64,000 bases of DNA from Pseudomonas chlororaphis subsp. aurantiaca (GCF_013466605.1 NZ_CP059162.1:1116001-1180000); one strand, 5' to 3'; numbered from the stretch's first letter, positions 9,253 to 19,037 are shown. The notes: a model not told the origin generated them from the letters alone. Made by a program: numbers and translations.

Positions 9253-9717
9253 TCAGTCGGAGAAACTACCCTGCAAGCGCTCGGCGCGAAACTCCAGGGT
9301 TTGCGGGCGGTAGCCGGGGCGTAGCGGCGGCAGGGGCAGGCAGTCTTCCCAATTGGCGCCGGCCTGCAACTCGCCGGGGCCGCGATAACGCGGGGCGCTG
9401 TACTGATTGTCGGCCAGGTTCACCGTGTCGCCCGGTGCATAGGCGGCGACGCGCCAGCGCAGTTCGGTCAGCGGCACATCGTTGCCATTGTTCATCTTCA
9501 GCAGCAGCGGGCGATCCGCCGGGCAATGCTCGGGGGCATAGCTGATGCGCAGTTCCAGGCGCGCCAGTTGCTGGGCTTCGCGGTTATCCATCCAGACCAC
9601 CCACACCGCCACCAGGCCCAGGCCGACAGCGGCGGCCATGGACACCGGCAAGGCCTTGGCGGGGTAGCGGACCAGCAGGATCAGCCAGGTGATAACCAGC
9701 AGAACGCCGATGAACAT
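9253..9717 (-). CDS. small inner-membrane protein of unknown function
   Basis: A 154-residue protein with two N-terminal hydrophobic segments (about 2-17 and 24-42), followed by a soluble domain containing two Cys (CPADRP and EDCLPLPP) that is probably periplasmic. Similar Pseudomonas proteins carry vague names such as multidrug transporter, but nothing in this sequence supports transport. It lies upstream of the SDR gene on the same strand. Confidence 0.7.
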   Translation of the reverse strand: MFIGVLLVITWLILLVRYPAKALPVSMAAAVGLGLVAVWVVWMDNREAQQLARLELRISYAPEHCPADRPLLLKMNNGNDVPLTELRWRVAAYAPGDTVNLADNQYSAPRYRGPGELQAGANWEDCLPLPPLRPGYRPQTLEFRAERLQGSFSD

Positions 9718-9802
9718 GAGGTGAACCTCGGGAAAAGAGAGCAGCCATCCTACCTAAGCGTAGGTGGGGTTGGCCATGGTTGTGGTGGGCTGCACCCACT
9801 TC

Positions 9803-10024
9803 TGTAGGAGCGGCCGGTCGACGCTCGATTGCCCGCGATGGTGGTGGTGATGTCGCTGGTGATGTTGGACGGAGTACATATCCGTTTCTGCGGTCACGGC
9901 CACTTATGGTTCCGACCCTGCGTATGGCCCTCGCTGCGCTCGGGTTCCCTCGTTCTGGTGGGGCGGGTGGATCAAGATCAAAAGCCAAAGCCGGGCGCGA
10001 CCTGCCGGTCGGCGCTGAACCCCT
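9803..10024. repeat. REP-like unit and intergenic repeat-derived sequence
   Basis: A copy of the second REP family (CTGTAGGAGCGGCCGGTCGA, continuing to TTGCCCGCGATGG) lies at 9803-9841. Up to about 10020 follows non-coding sequence that looks like a degenerate intergenic repeat. No start codon with a ribosome site and no protein family was recognised on either strand. Confidence 0.5.
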
Positions 10025-10029
10025 GTAGC

Positions 10030-10245
10030 CGCAACCGTCACGCAGCAAGATGGCGCTGGCATGGGCGATTTGCGTGAGATCCGTGGCATCGGCGTCGCGA
10101 GTGTCCATGTGGCTCAGGCTTTCCATCAGTTGGGTCGCTGCGAGGATGCGGTAGGCGGCGCTGGCATGAAGTTCGTCCAAGGGCGCGCGGGTATCGTGAA
10201 TAAAATGGGAATGGAAGAATCGTTGCTGGCAATACGGTCGGTCAT
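10030..10245 (-). pseudogene. frameshifted small protein gene, DUF3077-like (tentative)
   Basis: ATG 10245 has a GGAG site 6 bases upstream and opens MTDRIASNDSSIPILFTIP, but this frame soon reaches a stop. In the next frame the sequence continues naturally from about 10187 as APLDELHASAAYRILAATQL and onward to about 10030. The switch falls in a CCCGCGCGCCC tract, so one lost base or a GC duplication would explain it. The joined product resembles the short orphan DUF3077-type proteins common in Pseudomonas. The family match is from memory and weak. The C-terminus runs into repeat-like DNA without a clear stop. Confidence 0.4.
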
Positions 10246-10501
10246 GGGAGGCTCCGAAAGAAAACAGAGTTGGAAAACTGTGTTCCTGAGAAAACAACCG
10301 AGCCGTCAAACCCGATCACGAATGAGTCGTGACAGGCGTGAGGATAGGGAGCAGCAGGTGGGTGGTCAACTCGATATGTGTAGCCCGAAGTGACTTCATA
10401 GAGCCTTTGTAAGAGCAATCCCAATAGTCATGGCATTTTCTGTAGAAGTACTACCGTGACAATCCCTACCATGTTCGTGAAGCCTGACTGAGGACGAGCG
10501 C

Positions 10502-11214
10502 TTGTTCAGAAAATTTTCATTCGTTCTGTGTTTCGACAAACAGAAGATCTCCGCGGTCCCGCATGAGGAGCAGTTGTAAAGAGCCGAGCGCTTTTTCCAG
10601 GGCCTTGGCGAGATTCATCCTCTGTTGCAGGACTGGTATCTGCAGCCGGTTCCAGGGAGGAGGCGCTGCGCAAGCGGATCAATGATGACTTCGAGTCTCT
10701 GCGTGAGGAGGCTCGGAGCAACCACAACGACGACTTCCCCACGAAGTTGCAGTTTTCCGTGTGGAATGGCCTGGATGATCCCCTCAAGGGTGGGTTGGCC
10801 TTTCATTACAACGCCCACGACCTGGACTCAGTCGCCAGCATGCGCTTCGAAGATGGCGGGGCGCTTGTGGCAGCCATTCCCGATGTGAAACCGATAGTGA
10901 TCAGGGTGATTCAGTTGGCCGTTGAACTGTGGCCTGAACTTGACTGGTGCGTGCTGGCGCCAAAAGACCACTATTTGCGCACCAAGGTGTTCAAGGACCG
11001 GCAGACCGTCGGCTGGGTCGGGTTTTGTCCACACGTGTTGCGGGCCGGGGATTTTCCGAGCGCCGACCAGCTCATCGACATTCCAAAACGTGGCACGCTG
11101 ATCGTGAGTTGTCCACAGGTGATGGATGAGGGCAAACGGGCTGATGTCCAGCGAGTGGCGGAGATCGATATCAAGTTGGCGGAGCTGGGGTATTTGCCGC
11201 TGTTCATGAACTAG
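10502..11214 (+). pseudogene. broken Imm52-like immunity gene
   Basis: The likely start is TTG 10502 with GAGGA upstream (protein LFRKFSFVLCFDKQKISAVP). The frame is interrupted by TAA at 10577-10579, then continues RAERFFQGLGEIHPLLQDWY. Near 10645-10655 it must drop one frame to continue SREEALRKRINDDFESLREE and on to the stop at 11214. One missing base in the CCGGTTCC stretch would restore the join. The intact C-terminal part is about 185 residues. Length, the WYL-x-x-G-SREEAL stretch and the following WNG motif suggest Imm52, an immunity family for polymorphic toxins. No toxin gene is nearby. The family assignment is moderate; the two lesions are read directly. Confidence 0.55.
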
Positions 11215-11238
11215 CTCAGCGGGCCTCGCAGGGGCATG

Positions 11239-11295
11239 AAAAAGCCCCCGCCCAACCGGCTGCGGATAGGGGACGCAGTCGGCTGGACGGGGGCT
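11239..11295 (-). terminator. terminator after algA
   Basis: GC-rich hairpin whose outer stem AGCCCCCG (11243-11250) pairs with CGGGGGCT (11288-11295), with further pairing of CCA-CCG-CTGCG inside. On the minus strand it is followed by five T. It lies 16 bases past the algA stop and ends the alginate operon. Confidence 0.85.
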
Positions 11296-11310
11296 TCTTG
11301 TTCTGGCGGT

Positions 11311-12762
11311 TTACTGGGCGATGGTTTTCACCGCGACGCCACGTTCCACCGGAGTGGAGCGGCCGTAGATGTCTTCGAAGCGCTCGATGTCGTCTTCGCC
11401 CAGGTAGCTGCCCGATTGCACTTCGATGATCTCCAGCGGGATCTTGCCCGGGTTGCGCAGGCGGTGCACCGAGGCGATCGGGATGTAGGTGGACTGGTTT
11501 TCGGTGAGCAGGAACACGTTTTCGTCGCAGGTGACTTCGGCGGTGCCGCTGACCACGATCCAGTGTTCGGCGCGGTGGTGGTGCATCTGCAGGGACAGGC
11601 ACGCGCCCGGCTTGACCGAGATGTGCTTGACCTGGAAGCGCCCGCCCATGTCCACCGAGTCGTAGGAACCCCACGGACGGTAGACCTCGCAGTGGTTCTG
11701 GGTTTCGCTGCGGCCCTGTTCGTTGAGGGTGTTGACCATCTGTTTGACGCCTTGGACCTTGTCCTTGTGGGCGATCATCATGGCGTCCTTGGTTTCGACG
11801 ACCACGATGTTTTCCAGGCCGATCACCGACACCAGCTTGCCGTTGCCGTGGATCATGCAGTTGCGGCTGTCCTGGATCACCACGTCGCCCTTGCTGACGT
11901 TGCCGTTGGCGTCCTTTTCATGCACGTCCCACAGCGACGACCAGCAACCCACGTCGCTCCAGCCGGCGCTCAGCGGCACCACGCAGGCGCGCTGGGTCTT
12001 TTCCATCACCGCGTAGTCGATGGAGTTGTCCGGGCAGCAGGCGAAGGTGGCCGGGTCGACGTCCACGGTGTCGGCGTCCTGGGCGCTGCGTTCCAGGGTC
12101 AGCAGGCAGGTGTCGTAGATGTCCGGGTCGTGCTTTTTCAGCTCTTCGAGGAAGCGGCTGGCGCGGAACAGGAACATGCCGCTGTTCCAGAAGTAGCCGC
12201 CGGCCTCGACGAACTCGGCGGCGCGCTTGACGTCGGGTTTCTCGACGAAGTGCGAGACGCGGCTCACGCCTTCCGGCAGCAGCGCATCGTTGGTCGACTT
12301 GATGTAGCCATAACCGGTTTCCGGCTTGGTCGCCGGCACGCCGAACAGCACCATCTCGCCACGTTCGGCGGCCACGGTGGCCAGGGCCAGGGCGCGTTGC
12401 AGGGCTTTCTGGTCTTCCAGCACGTGGTCGGCCGGCAGCACCAGCATCAGCTCGTCGCGTCCTTCGTTGACCAGCATCATCGCGGTCAGGGCCACGGCCG
12501 GCGCGGTGTTGCGGCCGAACGGCTCCATCAGGATGCGCTGGGCTTCGAGTTTGCGCGCCGCCAGCTGCTCGTTGACGATGAAGCGGTGGTCCTTGTTGCA
12601 GACCACGATCGGCGTGTCCATGCCTTCGAACACCAGGCGCTCGAGGGTTTGCTGGAACAGTGTGTGTTCGCCGGTCAGGGCGAGGAACTGTTTAGGGAAT
12701 TGCTTACGCGAAAGCGGCCAAAGACGTGAGCCACTACCACCTGACAAGATCACCGGAATCAT
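11311..12762 (-). CDS. algA: AlgA, mannose-6-phosphate isomerase / mannose-1-phosphate guanylyltransferase
   Basis: Bifunctional cytosolic enzyme, 483 residues. Its type II isomerase domain makes mannose-6-phosphate and its nucleotidyltransferase domain makes GDP-mannose, the precursor for AlgD. The N-terminal domain begins with the GGSGSRLWPLSRKQFPKQ signature (about 8-25). The C-terminal cupin (about 365-465) carries the metal-binding HHH-x-x-EHW stretch. It is the last gene of the alg operon, 126 bases after algF. That gap holds a possible hairpin TGACGCC/GGCGTCA at about 12846-12874 and a strong GAAGGAG ribosome site. Confidence 0.97.
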   Translation of the reverse strand: MIPVILSGGSGSRLWPLSRKQFPKQFLALTGEHTLFQQTLERLVFEGMDTPIVVCNKDHRFIVNEQLAARKLEAQRILMEPFGRNTAPAVALTAMMLVNEGRDELMLVLPADHVLEDQKALQRALALATVAAERGEMVLFGVPATKPETGYGYIKSTNDALLPEGVSRVSHFVEKPDVKRAAEFVEAGGYFWNSGMFLFRASRFLEELKKHDPDIYDTCLLTLERSAQDADTVDVDPATFACCPDNSIDYAVMEKTQRACVVPLSAGWSDVGCWSSLWDVHEKDANGNVSKGDVVIQDSRNCMIHGNGKLVSVIGLENIVVVETKDAMMIAHKDKVQGVKQMVNTLNEQGRSETQNHCEVYRPWGSYDSVDMGGRFQVKHISVKPGACLSLQMHHHRAEHWIVVSGTAEVTCDENVFLLTENQSTYIPIASVHRLRNPGKIPLEIIEVQSGSYLGEDDIERFEDIYGRSTPVERGVAVKTIAQ

Positions 12763-12888
12763 GTTGTTACTCCTTCAAAAATCGTTTGGGTTAGAGCTAC
12801 TGCGTTCTGTCGTTTCACTCTCTTGTTTTTGTTCCTGCTCCGCACTGACGCCCCGGTTTTCCCAAGAGGCGTCAATCCGGAAAATCCA

Positions 12889-13545
12889 TCAGCGGGTCGA
12901 GACCGGGCGCTTGACCCAGACTGGCGACAGGCTGCTGCCATTGCCGGTGACGTAGAGCACCGCGGCTTCGCCGCGCTCCAGGGCGACCGGCTTGAGGTCG
13001 CTGACTTTTTTCTCGCCCTCGTACAGCGCGAAGCTGACTTTCACCGGGTTGATTTCACGTTCGCCACGGCCCTTGGCGGCCACCGACTGGACCACGTCGG
13101 TCTTGCCATCGGCGGTCTTCAGGGTCAGGGCCTTGTCGCTCAGGTTCTGCACCCGGACCAGGGACTTCTGCTTGTTCTTGAACGGTGGCTCCTCGATCAG
13201 TTGCGGCTGGCCGCTGGCGTTGTTGACCAGGGTGTAATAGTGGTCGGCGGCGAGTTTCACCGGCACGCTCTGGCTGCCGACCTTGGCGGTGTAGTCGCCG
13301 CCGGGCATGAAGCTGAAGTCACTGCTGGCCAACGGTGCGACCTCGCTGAGGTTGGTGCTGCCGACGGTGGCGCTGACTTCCTGGTTGCTGGCGTTGTAGA
13401 TACGCACGAAGGACGAGCCTTTAGGCGCGGTCGGGCCGTACAGCGCGGCGTCGCCACCGGCGAAGGCGGGCAGGGACAGGACGCTCATGCCGGCAGCCAG
13501 TGTGATTGCCTTGGCGAGACGACGCGGAGTGATAGTGAAAGTCAT
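12889..13545 (-). CDS. algF: AlgF, alginate O-acetylation protein
   Basis: Periplasmic protein of 218 residues needed for acetylating alginate together with AlgI and AlgJ. ATG 13545 gives a clean signal peptide ending at AFA (cleavage near residue 29), followed by beta-rich sequence. Known AlgF has two beta-sandwich domains and no catalytic site; it probably relays acetyl groups or bridges AlgJ and AlgX. The start is 15 bases from the algJ stop. Confidence 0.95.
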   Translation of the reverse strand: MTFTITPRRLAKAITLAAGMSVLSLPAFAGGDAALYGPTAPKGSSFVRIYNASNQEVSATVGSTNLSEVAPLASSDFSFMPGGDYTAKVGSQSVPVKLAADHYYTLVNNASGQPQLIEEPPFKNKQKSLVRVQNLSDKALTLKTADGKTDVVQSVAAKGRGEREINPVKVSFALYEGEKKVSDLKPVALERGEAAVLYVTGNGSSLSPVWVKRPVSTR

Positions 13546-13559
13546 GGTGTACCTCTCTT

Positions 13560-14735
13560 TCAGTTTTGCGCCCGATCGGGCGTCTCGGATTTGTTGAGTG
13601 CAGCTACGTTCTGTTGGCGGGCGCCGGCTTGTTTGAGCTCTGCGACCCACTGCGGGTCGGCGTCGCCGATTTCGTTATTGACCGGCAGATATCGTTCGGG
13701 GAACTCCCAGATCAGCACCTGGGGCGGGCTGTTCTTGAAGGCATCGCTTTTCAGGTAGCTGAGCATCGGCAACACCGGGCCGTGGCCGTCTTCGGCGTAG
13801 CTGACCACGTCGCTGTGCAGGGCCTGCTTGAGCGCGCCGACGAAGTTCCAGTTCGGGTTGGCGCTGTAGCTGGTGCCCACCAGGGCCACCGGCACTTCGT
13901 TGTCGGCGAACAGCGCGTCGTCGGCGGCCGGCTGATCGTCGGCGGCACGGGTCACGCGTTTCTGCAGCGGCTCCTTGGCCGGCATCAGGTTCTCGAACAG
14001 CGGGTCCAGGGGCAGGAACAGGCGCAGGTCGCCCTTGTGCACCACGGTCTGCTCGGCTTCGGTGACGAAGCGTTGCGGCTGGCCCATCAGCGGCGCCTTG
14101 TCGGTAATCGCCTTGGCCAACTGGTTGGCGGCGACTTCGGCGCCGGCCGGGGTCCAGTGGGTGTCGGTGCGCAGGAACACTTGCTGGCCGTTCTGCTTGG
14201 CCTGTTGCAACGGGCCCAGCAGGTCGGGGGCGAGGATCTTGTCGGCCGCCACCCGGGCGTGGAAGTCCTGGTAGAGGTTGGCGTGGATGCTGGCCGGCTG
14301 GACGTCGCCCAGGTGTTCCGGGTACAGGCGCACCTTGGCCGGCACGATCGCCATCACCAGTTTCACGCCTTTCTCTTTCAGGGCCTGGCGCACGCCTTCG
14401 ACCAGCGCGTAGTTGCCTTGCAGGTTGAGTTCTTCGTTGACGATCGGGTGGAACTCTTCATCGCTGTACAACCACTGGTCGCGGCCGAGCACCACGCCCG
14501 GACGACCTTCGTTGAACAGCTTGAAGTCCAGGGCCGCCCACAGGTTGGTGCCCAGGCGCTTGATCGGGAACTCGTCGTCGTAGTGGGTTTCCACGGCCTT
14601 GGCCCAGCGACCGTTGAGCACGGTGGCGTCGTTGTTGGTGCTGAAGCCGAAGAAGCTGCGCACCGACCACAGGCCCAGGACCATCAGGGTCGCCAGGAAC
14701 AGGGCAATGTAGAAGACGCGTAATGAGCGGGTCAT
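13560..14735 (-). CDS. algJ: AlgJ, alginate O-acetylesterase-like protein
   Basis: Periplasmic SGNH-like protein of 391 residues, tethered by one N-terminal membrane helix (about 7-24). The catalytic set of the AlgJ/AlgX fold is present: D191-T-H193-W and Ser289 in LVGTSYS. It accepts acetyl from the AlgI/AlgF branch; AlgX does the final transfer to polymer. It starts 11 bases after the algI stop, tightly coupled in the acetylation block algI-algJ-algF. Confidence 0.95.
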   Translation of the reverse strand: MTRSLRVFYIALFLATLMVLGLWSVRSFFGFSTNNDATVLNGRWAKAVETHYDDEFPIKRLGTNLWAALDFKLFNEGRPGVVLGRDQWLYSDEEFHPIVNEELNLQGNYALVEGVRQALKEKGVKLVMAIVPAKVRLYPEHLGDVQPASIHANLYQDFHARVAADKILAPDLLGPLQQAKQNGQQVFLRTDTHWTPAGAEVAANQLAKAITDKAPLMGQPQRFVTEAEQTVVHKGDLRLFLPLDPLFENLMPAKEPLQKRVTRAADDQPAADDALFADNEVPVALVGTSYSANPNWNFVGALKQALHSDVVSYAEDGHGPVLPMLSYLKSDAFKNSPPQVLIWEFPERYLPVNNEIGDADPQWVAELKQAGARQQNVAALNKSETPDRAQN

Positions 14736-14746
14736 GGTCAGATCCC

Positions 14747-16312
14747 TCAGAACTGGAAGTAAAGGAACGGCGAGAAGCTTTGCGCCGAGAGTTTGAGAAT
14801 CGAGGCGATGAACAGCAGCAGCACCAGGGCGCGCATCACGTAACGCGGCCAGTCGGCGACCCAGTAGGCCGGCTGGACCTGGGCTTCGACGCCCACGGTG
14901 TAGCCCGGCTGGTGGATGCTGTCCGGCTTGTCCCCCGGTACGGCCTTGATCAGGCCAGGCTGGGCGGTGGCCGGACCGTCGGCCTCGGTGTTGATTTCAG
15001 GCTTGTTCTTGACCGGTGTCGGGTTGCGATACAGGTCACGCAGGCCGAAGAACGCCAGGGTGGCGTAGGCCACCACCAGGGTCGCCACTTGCAGGCCGGT
15101 GAGGTTGGCGCGGTTGAGTTCCGACAGCGACCAGTCGCCGAAGCTGAACATGGCGCCGTACATGCGACCGGCGACGTGCAGGTTCTCGGCGCGGAAGATC
15201 ACCCAGCCCATCACCACCAGCAGGAAGGTCAGCGCCCAGCGGATCGGGTTCAGCGTGCGTGGCGTGGTGTTGATGCCCAGCGCCTTCTCGATCGCCAGCC
15301 ACATGCCGTGCCAGGCGCCCCAGACCACGTAGGTGATGTTCGCGCCGTGCCACAGGCCACCGAGCAGCATGGTCAGGAACAGGTTGCGATAGGTCATCAG
15401 CGTGCCTTTGCGGTTGCCGCCCAGGGTGATGTACAGGTAGTCGCGCAGCCAGGTGGACAGGCTGATGTGCCAGCGCCGCCAGAACTCGGTGATCGACTGG
15501 CTGATGTAGGGCTGCTTGAAGTTTTCCATGAAGCGGAAACCCATCATCAACCCCAGGCCGATGGCCATGTCGCTGTAGCCGGAGAAGTCGAAGTACAGCT
15601 GCGCGGTGTAGGCCAGGGCGCCCAGCCAGGCGTCGCCCGTGGTCGGGTTCTGCAGGGCGAAGCAATGGTCGGCGACCACCGCCAGGGTGTCGGCGATGAA
15701 GACTTTCTTGATGAAGCCCTGCATGAAGCGCGTGCAGCCTTCGGAGAACTTGTCCAGGGTGTGGGTGCGGTTGTTGAACTGGTCGGCCAGGTCGCGAAAA
15801 CGCAGCACGGGGCCGGCGATCAGGTGCGGGAAGATCGCCACGAACGCCGCGAAGTCGATCAGGTTGCGGGTCGCCGGGGTGTCGCCGCGATAGACGTCGA
15901 TGATGTAGCTGATGGACTCGAAGATGTAGAACGAGATACCGATCGGCAACAGCACGTGGGTCAGGATGAACGGCTCCAGACCCATGGAGGTCATGATCGC
16001 GTTAATGCTGTCCACGCCGAAGTTGGCGTACTTGAAGTAGCCGAGGATGCACAGGTCCACTGCCACGCCGAGCAGCAGCCAGCGTTGGGCCGGCTTGGTC
16101 CTGACACCGGCGGCGCCGACTTTCAGGCCGATCCAGTAGTTCCACAGGGTGACGCCGGCGAACAGCGCCAGGAAGTCCACCCGCCACCAGGCATAGAACA
16201 CGTAGCTGGCGATCAGCAGCAGCAGGTTGCGATAGCGTTGCCCGCTCAGGTAGTACAAGCCGAGAAAGATCGGCAAGAACAGGAACAGGAACACATTGGA
16301 TGAGAAAACCAT
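14747..16312 (-). CDS. algI: AlgI, membrane-bound O-acyltransferase for alginate
   Basis: MBOAT protein of 521 residues with many membrane spans that passes acetyl groups across the inner membrane. Both essential histidines are present: H282 in the RRWHISLSTWLRDY motif and H322 in LWHGANITY. ATG 16312 (MVFSSNVFLF) was chosen because GGAGA precedes it and the length matches P. aeruginosa AlgI (520); an upstream in-frame ATG would add an unlikely 28-residue tail. Confidence 0.96.
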   Translation of the reverse strand: MVFSSNVFLFLFLPIFLGLYYLSGQRYRNLLLLIASYVFYAWWRVDFLALFAGVTLWNYWIGLKVGAAGVRTKPAQRWLLLGVAVDLCILGYFKYANFGVDSINAIMTSMGLEPFILTHVLLPIGISFYIFESISYIIDVYRGDTPATRNLIDFAAFVAIFPHLIAGPVLRFRDLADQFNNRTHTLDKFSEGCTRFMQGFIKKVFIADTLAVVADHCFALQNPTTGDAWLGALAYTAQLYFDFSGYSDMAIGLGLMMGFRFMENFKQPYISQSITEFWRRWHISLSTWLRDYLYITLGGNRKGTLMTYRNLFLTMLLGGLWHGANITYVVWGAWHGMWLAIEKALGINTTPRTLNPIRWALTFLLVVMGWVIFRAENLHVAGRMYGAMFSFGDWSLSELNRANLTGLQVATLVVAYATLAFFGLRDLYRNPTPVKNKPEINTEADGPATAQPGLIKAVPGDKPDSIHQPGYTVGVEAQVQPAYWVADWPRYVMRALVLLLFIASILKLSAQSFSPFLYFQF

Positions 16313-16406
16313 CCCGATCTCTCCATGTTTGACCAACAGTAAAGGGCCGGAGCCCCCCCAAACCCCCCCGTGAAAAACCGGGGAGGCGTATTGCATTCAG
16401 CTCGCC

Positions 16407-16436
16407 CTGTAGCCGCTGCCTCGGCAGCGGCTACAG
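16407..16436. repeat. perfect 14-bp REP palindrome between algL and algI
   Basis: CTGTAGCCGCTGCC (16407-16420) and GGCAGCGGCTACAG (16423-16436) are perfect inverted copies separated by only two bases. The arms are those of the first REP family, as if a REPIN had lost its middle. In the mRNA it forms a very stable hairpin 10 bases after the algL stop, upstream of algI. Confidence 0.9.
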
Positions 16437-16445
16437 ATACGCGTG

Positions 16446-17570
16446 TTACGAACCCTTGTTGCCCTTCTCATGCGAGGGGTCGTAGACCTTGGTCAGGTCG
16501 CCGCCCAGGCGGAAGGTCTTGAACGGTTGCATCTTGTGCTTGCGTTCGAGCACATCCGGGGCGCAGGTGTAGAGACTGCAGAAGGGTTCGAGCCAGGCGA
16601 ATTTCGAGTCGACCTTGAGGTCGGTCATGTCCTGTTCCTTACCGTTCTTCTCTTCGAATTCGTCTGGATCCTTCACCCCGGCCAGCACCCGCTCGCCCAG
16701 GCGTTTCAGCGCGCCGTTGTTTTCCTGGCGCAGGTCGACACCGTTGACCTGGGCGAAGCTGGCGATCATCGCCAGCGGCGGCAGGGCGTAGTTGTGATAG
16801 GCCAGGGCGCGTTGCTGGCGCTTGAGTTCGTTGGGCAGGAAACCGTCGGCATCGACCTGGTTGGCGCCGACCTTGTATTCCTTCACGGCCCAGTCGAACA
16901 GGTCGCGGCGGTTGGTCGCCACCGCGGTGGCCATCACCGACCAGGCGGCCCAGTACGAGTGGTTGTTGGTCTTGTCCAGCGGCAGGTTGTCCCAGTCGCT
17001 GACCACCTGGTCGGCCATCTTGCTGAACCAGGCCTCGATCTGTTGCGCTTGCTGCTGGTGGGTGGCCAGCGGATGGGAGTCGGAGAACTTCAGGTGCAGG
17101 TAGGCCGAGGCCATGCTGCCCAGGGCCCATTTGCGCATGGACTTGCCGGTGTGGTTGAAGTCCTTGGACATCAACGCATCGGCCTGGGCCCAGGCGCTCA
17201 GCCAGCTGAGGGTGCAGTCCAGTTGTTCCGGACGACCGTCGCGCATGAACTGCATCACGCGCTTGCTGGTGCCGCGCTCGATCTTGGTGATGTCGGCGGT
17301 GCTGTCGCGAAAGGCCTTTTCCGATTGCTCGTTGAGGGTCGCGCGGGCCTTGTCCGAACCTTCGTACTTGCTGCGAAATTGCAGCGAGCCGGTGTAAGGC
17401 GCGGGCATGGCGTCGCAGCCTTCGCTGTGGTCGCCGCTCTTGAACTTATCCACCGGCGCGTAATACCCCTGGGGCGGGCGCAGTGGGGCCGCAGCCTGGG
17501 TGGCTCCGGCGAACAGCGCCAGGCTCAACAGGCTCGGGACCAGTAACTGTTTCAGCGTTTTGCTTTGCAT
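16446..17570 (-). CDS. algL: AlgL, alginate lyase
   Basis: Periplasmic PL5 poly-mannuronate lyase, 374 residues, which clears alginate misrouted to the periplasm. The signal peptide is about residues 1-26 (AGATQA). The family motif TNNHSYW places the catalytic pair at N203-H204, with further conserved Arg/Tyr in the [11 protein letters not shown] stretch (251-261). Start ATG 17570 has TGAGG upstream and lies 7 bases past the algX stop. The REP palindrome follows directly after the gene. Confidence 0.96.
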   Translation of the reverse strand: MQSKTLKQLLVPSLLSLALFAGATQAAAPLRPPQGYYAPVDKFKSGDHSEGCDAMPAPYTGSLQFRSKYEGSDKARATLNEQSEKAFRDSTADITKIERGTSKRVMQFMRDGRPEQLDCTLSWLSAWAQADALMSKDFNHTGKSMRKWALGSMASAYLHLKFSDSHPLATHQQQAQQIEAWFSKMADQVVSDWDNLPLDKTNNHSYWAAWSVMATAVATNRRDLFDWAVKEYKVGANQVDADGFLPNELKRQQRALAYHNYALPPLAMIASFAQVNGVDLRQENNGALKRLGERVLAGVKDPDEFEEKNGKEQDMTDLKVDSKFAWLEPFCSLYTCAPDVLERKHKMQPFKTFRLGGDLTKVYDPSHEKGNKGS

Positions 17571-17577
17571 AGGAACC

Positions 17578-19026
17578 TCATTGCCCGATTTGCGCGGTGC
17601 GTTGACCGGCGTCCGGGAATATGTTGCGTTTGCAAATTTTCGCTTCGACTTTTTGCGCCGCGGCGCCCGCTTCCGGACCCTGGACTTCGACTGCCAGCAG
17701 GTTCTGCGAGGCCCAGTCTTCGTCGGTGCGCAGTTCAAAGGCGAAACGCCCGTCGGTGTCGGATGTTTCCGGTTTGTCGATCTTGATGTCCTCGTGGCGC
17801 CCGTTCATGTACCAGAGGGTGGCTTGCAGGGTTTTCACCGAGGTGTCGGCGAAGCGGATATCGACCTGGTGGCTGCTGTTGCGCAGGTCCATGTTCTTGC
17901 TGTTGACCATCAGCTCGTTCTTGCCGGGCTTGAGGGTGGCGCTGGCGCTCATTTGCGCCGGCTTGCCTTCGCAGCCGTTGTCGAGCAGGGCCATCATCTG
18001 CCGGTAGATGGTTTCCTGGTCCAGGCGGTACAGCGGCGAGAATTCCCAGATCAGGATCTTCGGTGGCTTGGTCTGGAATTCCTCGCTGCCCAGGTACTGC
18101 AGCATGGAGCCTTCGAAGCCACCGCCGGGGAAGGCGACGTTGAGAATGTCGGCGCCGATTTCTTCCTGCAGGAAGCCGGCGAAGTTGTAGTTCTTGCCGC
18201 TGTGGCTGGTGCCCACCAGGGTGATTTCCGGGTTGCCGGAGTCGCCGAACAGGTCGCCGTCGCCGGCTTCGCCCTTGGGTTCGGTGGTGAACTGGTCCAT
18301 GTACTGGATCGCGTAGCTGGTGCCACACAGCTGGCCGGCCATGTTGTGCAGGGTGCCGGTCTTGCCCATGCGCCCGGACTTGTGGGTCTCGAACTCACGC
18401 TTGGGAATGCCGGCGAAGGCCGGCAGCTGCTTGACCTTCTGCGCCACGATCTTCGCCGTGCGCTGGGCACCGTACGGGGTCCAGTGCTGGTCGCCGCGGA
18501 AGTAGAAATCGTGGGCCGCCAGGGTCTCCGGCAGTTGCTCGTTGGTCAGCGGCGACAGGTCCGGCACCACGTAGCCCATCTGGGCGAAACGGCCGAGCAT
18601 GCCCTGGTAGTTTTTCAGCGCCTTGTCGTAGTCGAAGCTGGCCTTCTCCTGCGGGTTGAGCTTGTTGCGGTTCACCAGGCCACGGGTCGGCTGGTAGACC
18701 AGCACCAGCTCCACGCCCTTGCTCTTGAAGGCGTCGTGCAGCTGTTGCAGGCGGCGATAACCTTCCGGGGTGGTGTTGAATTCGGTGCGCAGGTCTTCCT
18801 GGGTGCGGAACAGCCAGTCGCCCTGGGCTTGCACCAGGGTGGTGAAGTTCTGCTGGTAGCGGGTGGTGTAGTTCTTCGCGTCGTGGGCCGCCGGGCACAG
18901 ATTGCAGCACGGCTCGGCGGTGAACTTCGGTGCCTGGGTTTCGTCGGCGCGGGCGCTGTTGCCGGCGGCGAGAATGCCCGCGGTCAATGCCGAGAGGCTC
19001 AAGAGTTTGATCAGGTGTGGGCGCAT
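17578..19026 (-). CDS. algX: AlgX, alginate O-acetyltransferase
   Basis: Secreted periplasmic SGNH hydrolase-like enzyme with a C-terminal carbohydrate-binding module, 482 residues. Signal peptide about 1-27. The catalytic triad is visible as D179-Q-H181-W and S274 in LVGTSHS. It performs the final acetyl transfer to mannuronate and belongs to the periplasmic scaffold with AlgK. ATG 19026 was chosen because GAGGA lies 8 bases upstream. ATG 19035 and a TTG overlapping the algG stop are in-frame alternatives. Confidence 0.95.
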   Translation of the reverse strand: MRPHLIKLLSLSALTAGILAAGNSARADETQAPKFTAEPCCNLCPAAHDAKNYTTRYQQNFTTLVQAQGDWLFRTQEDLRTEFNTTPEGYRRLQQLHDAFKSKGVELVLVYQPTRGLVNRNKLNPQEKASFDYDKALKNYQGMLGRFAQMGYVVPDLSPLTNEQLPETLAAHDFYFRGDQHWTPYGAQRTAKIVAQKVKQLPAFAGIPKREFETHKSGRMGKTGTLHNMAGQLCGTSYAIQYMDQFTTEPKGEAGDGDLFGDSGNPEITLVGTSHSGKNYNFAGFLQEEIGADILNVAFPGGGFEGSMLQYLGSEEFQTKPPKILIWEFSPLYRLDQETIYRQMMALLDNGCEGKPAQMSASATLKPGKNELMVNSKNMDLRNSSHQVDIRFADTSVKTLQATLWYMNGRHEDIKIDKPETSDTDGRFAFELRTDEDWASQNLLAVEVQGPEAGAAAQKVEAKICKRNIFPDAGQRTAQIGQ

Positions 19027-19037
19027 GACAGTCATCC

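Noticed and set aside
9584..10309. Continuous 241-codon minus-strand frame
   Set aside because: Only its first third looks like protein, and that part joins a different start frame. The rest crosses REP-like DNA and the start of another gene.
10030..11214. Genomic island or prophage remnant around the two pseudogenes
   Set aside because: No integrase, attachment-site duplication, tRNA or transposase is visible; two decayed genes alone do not show an island.
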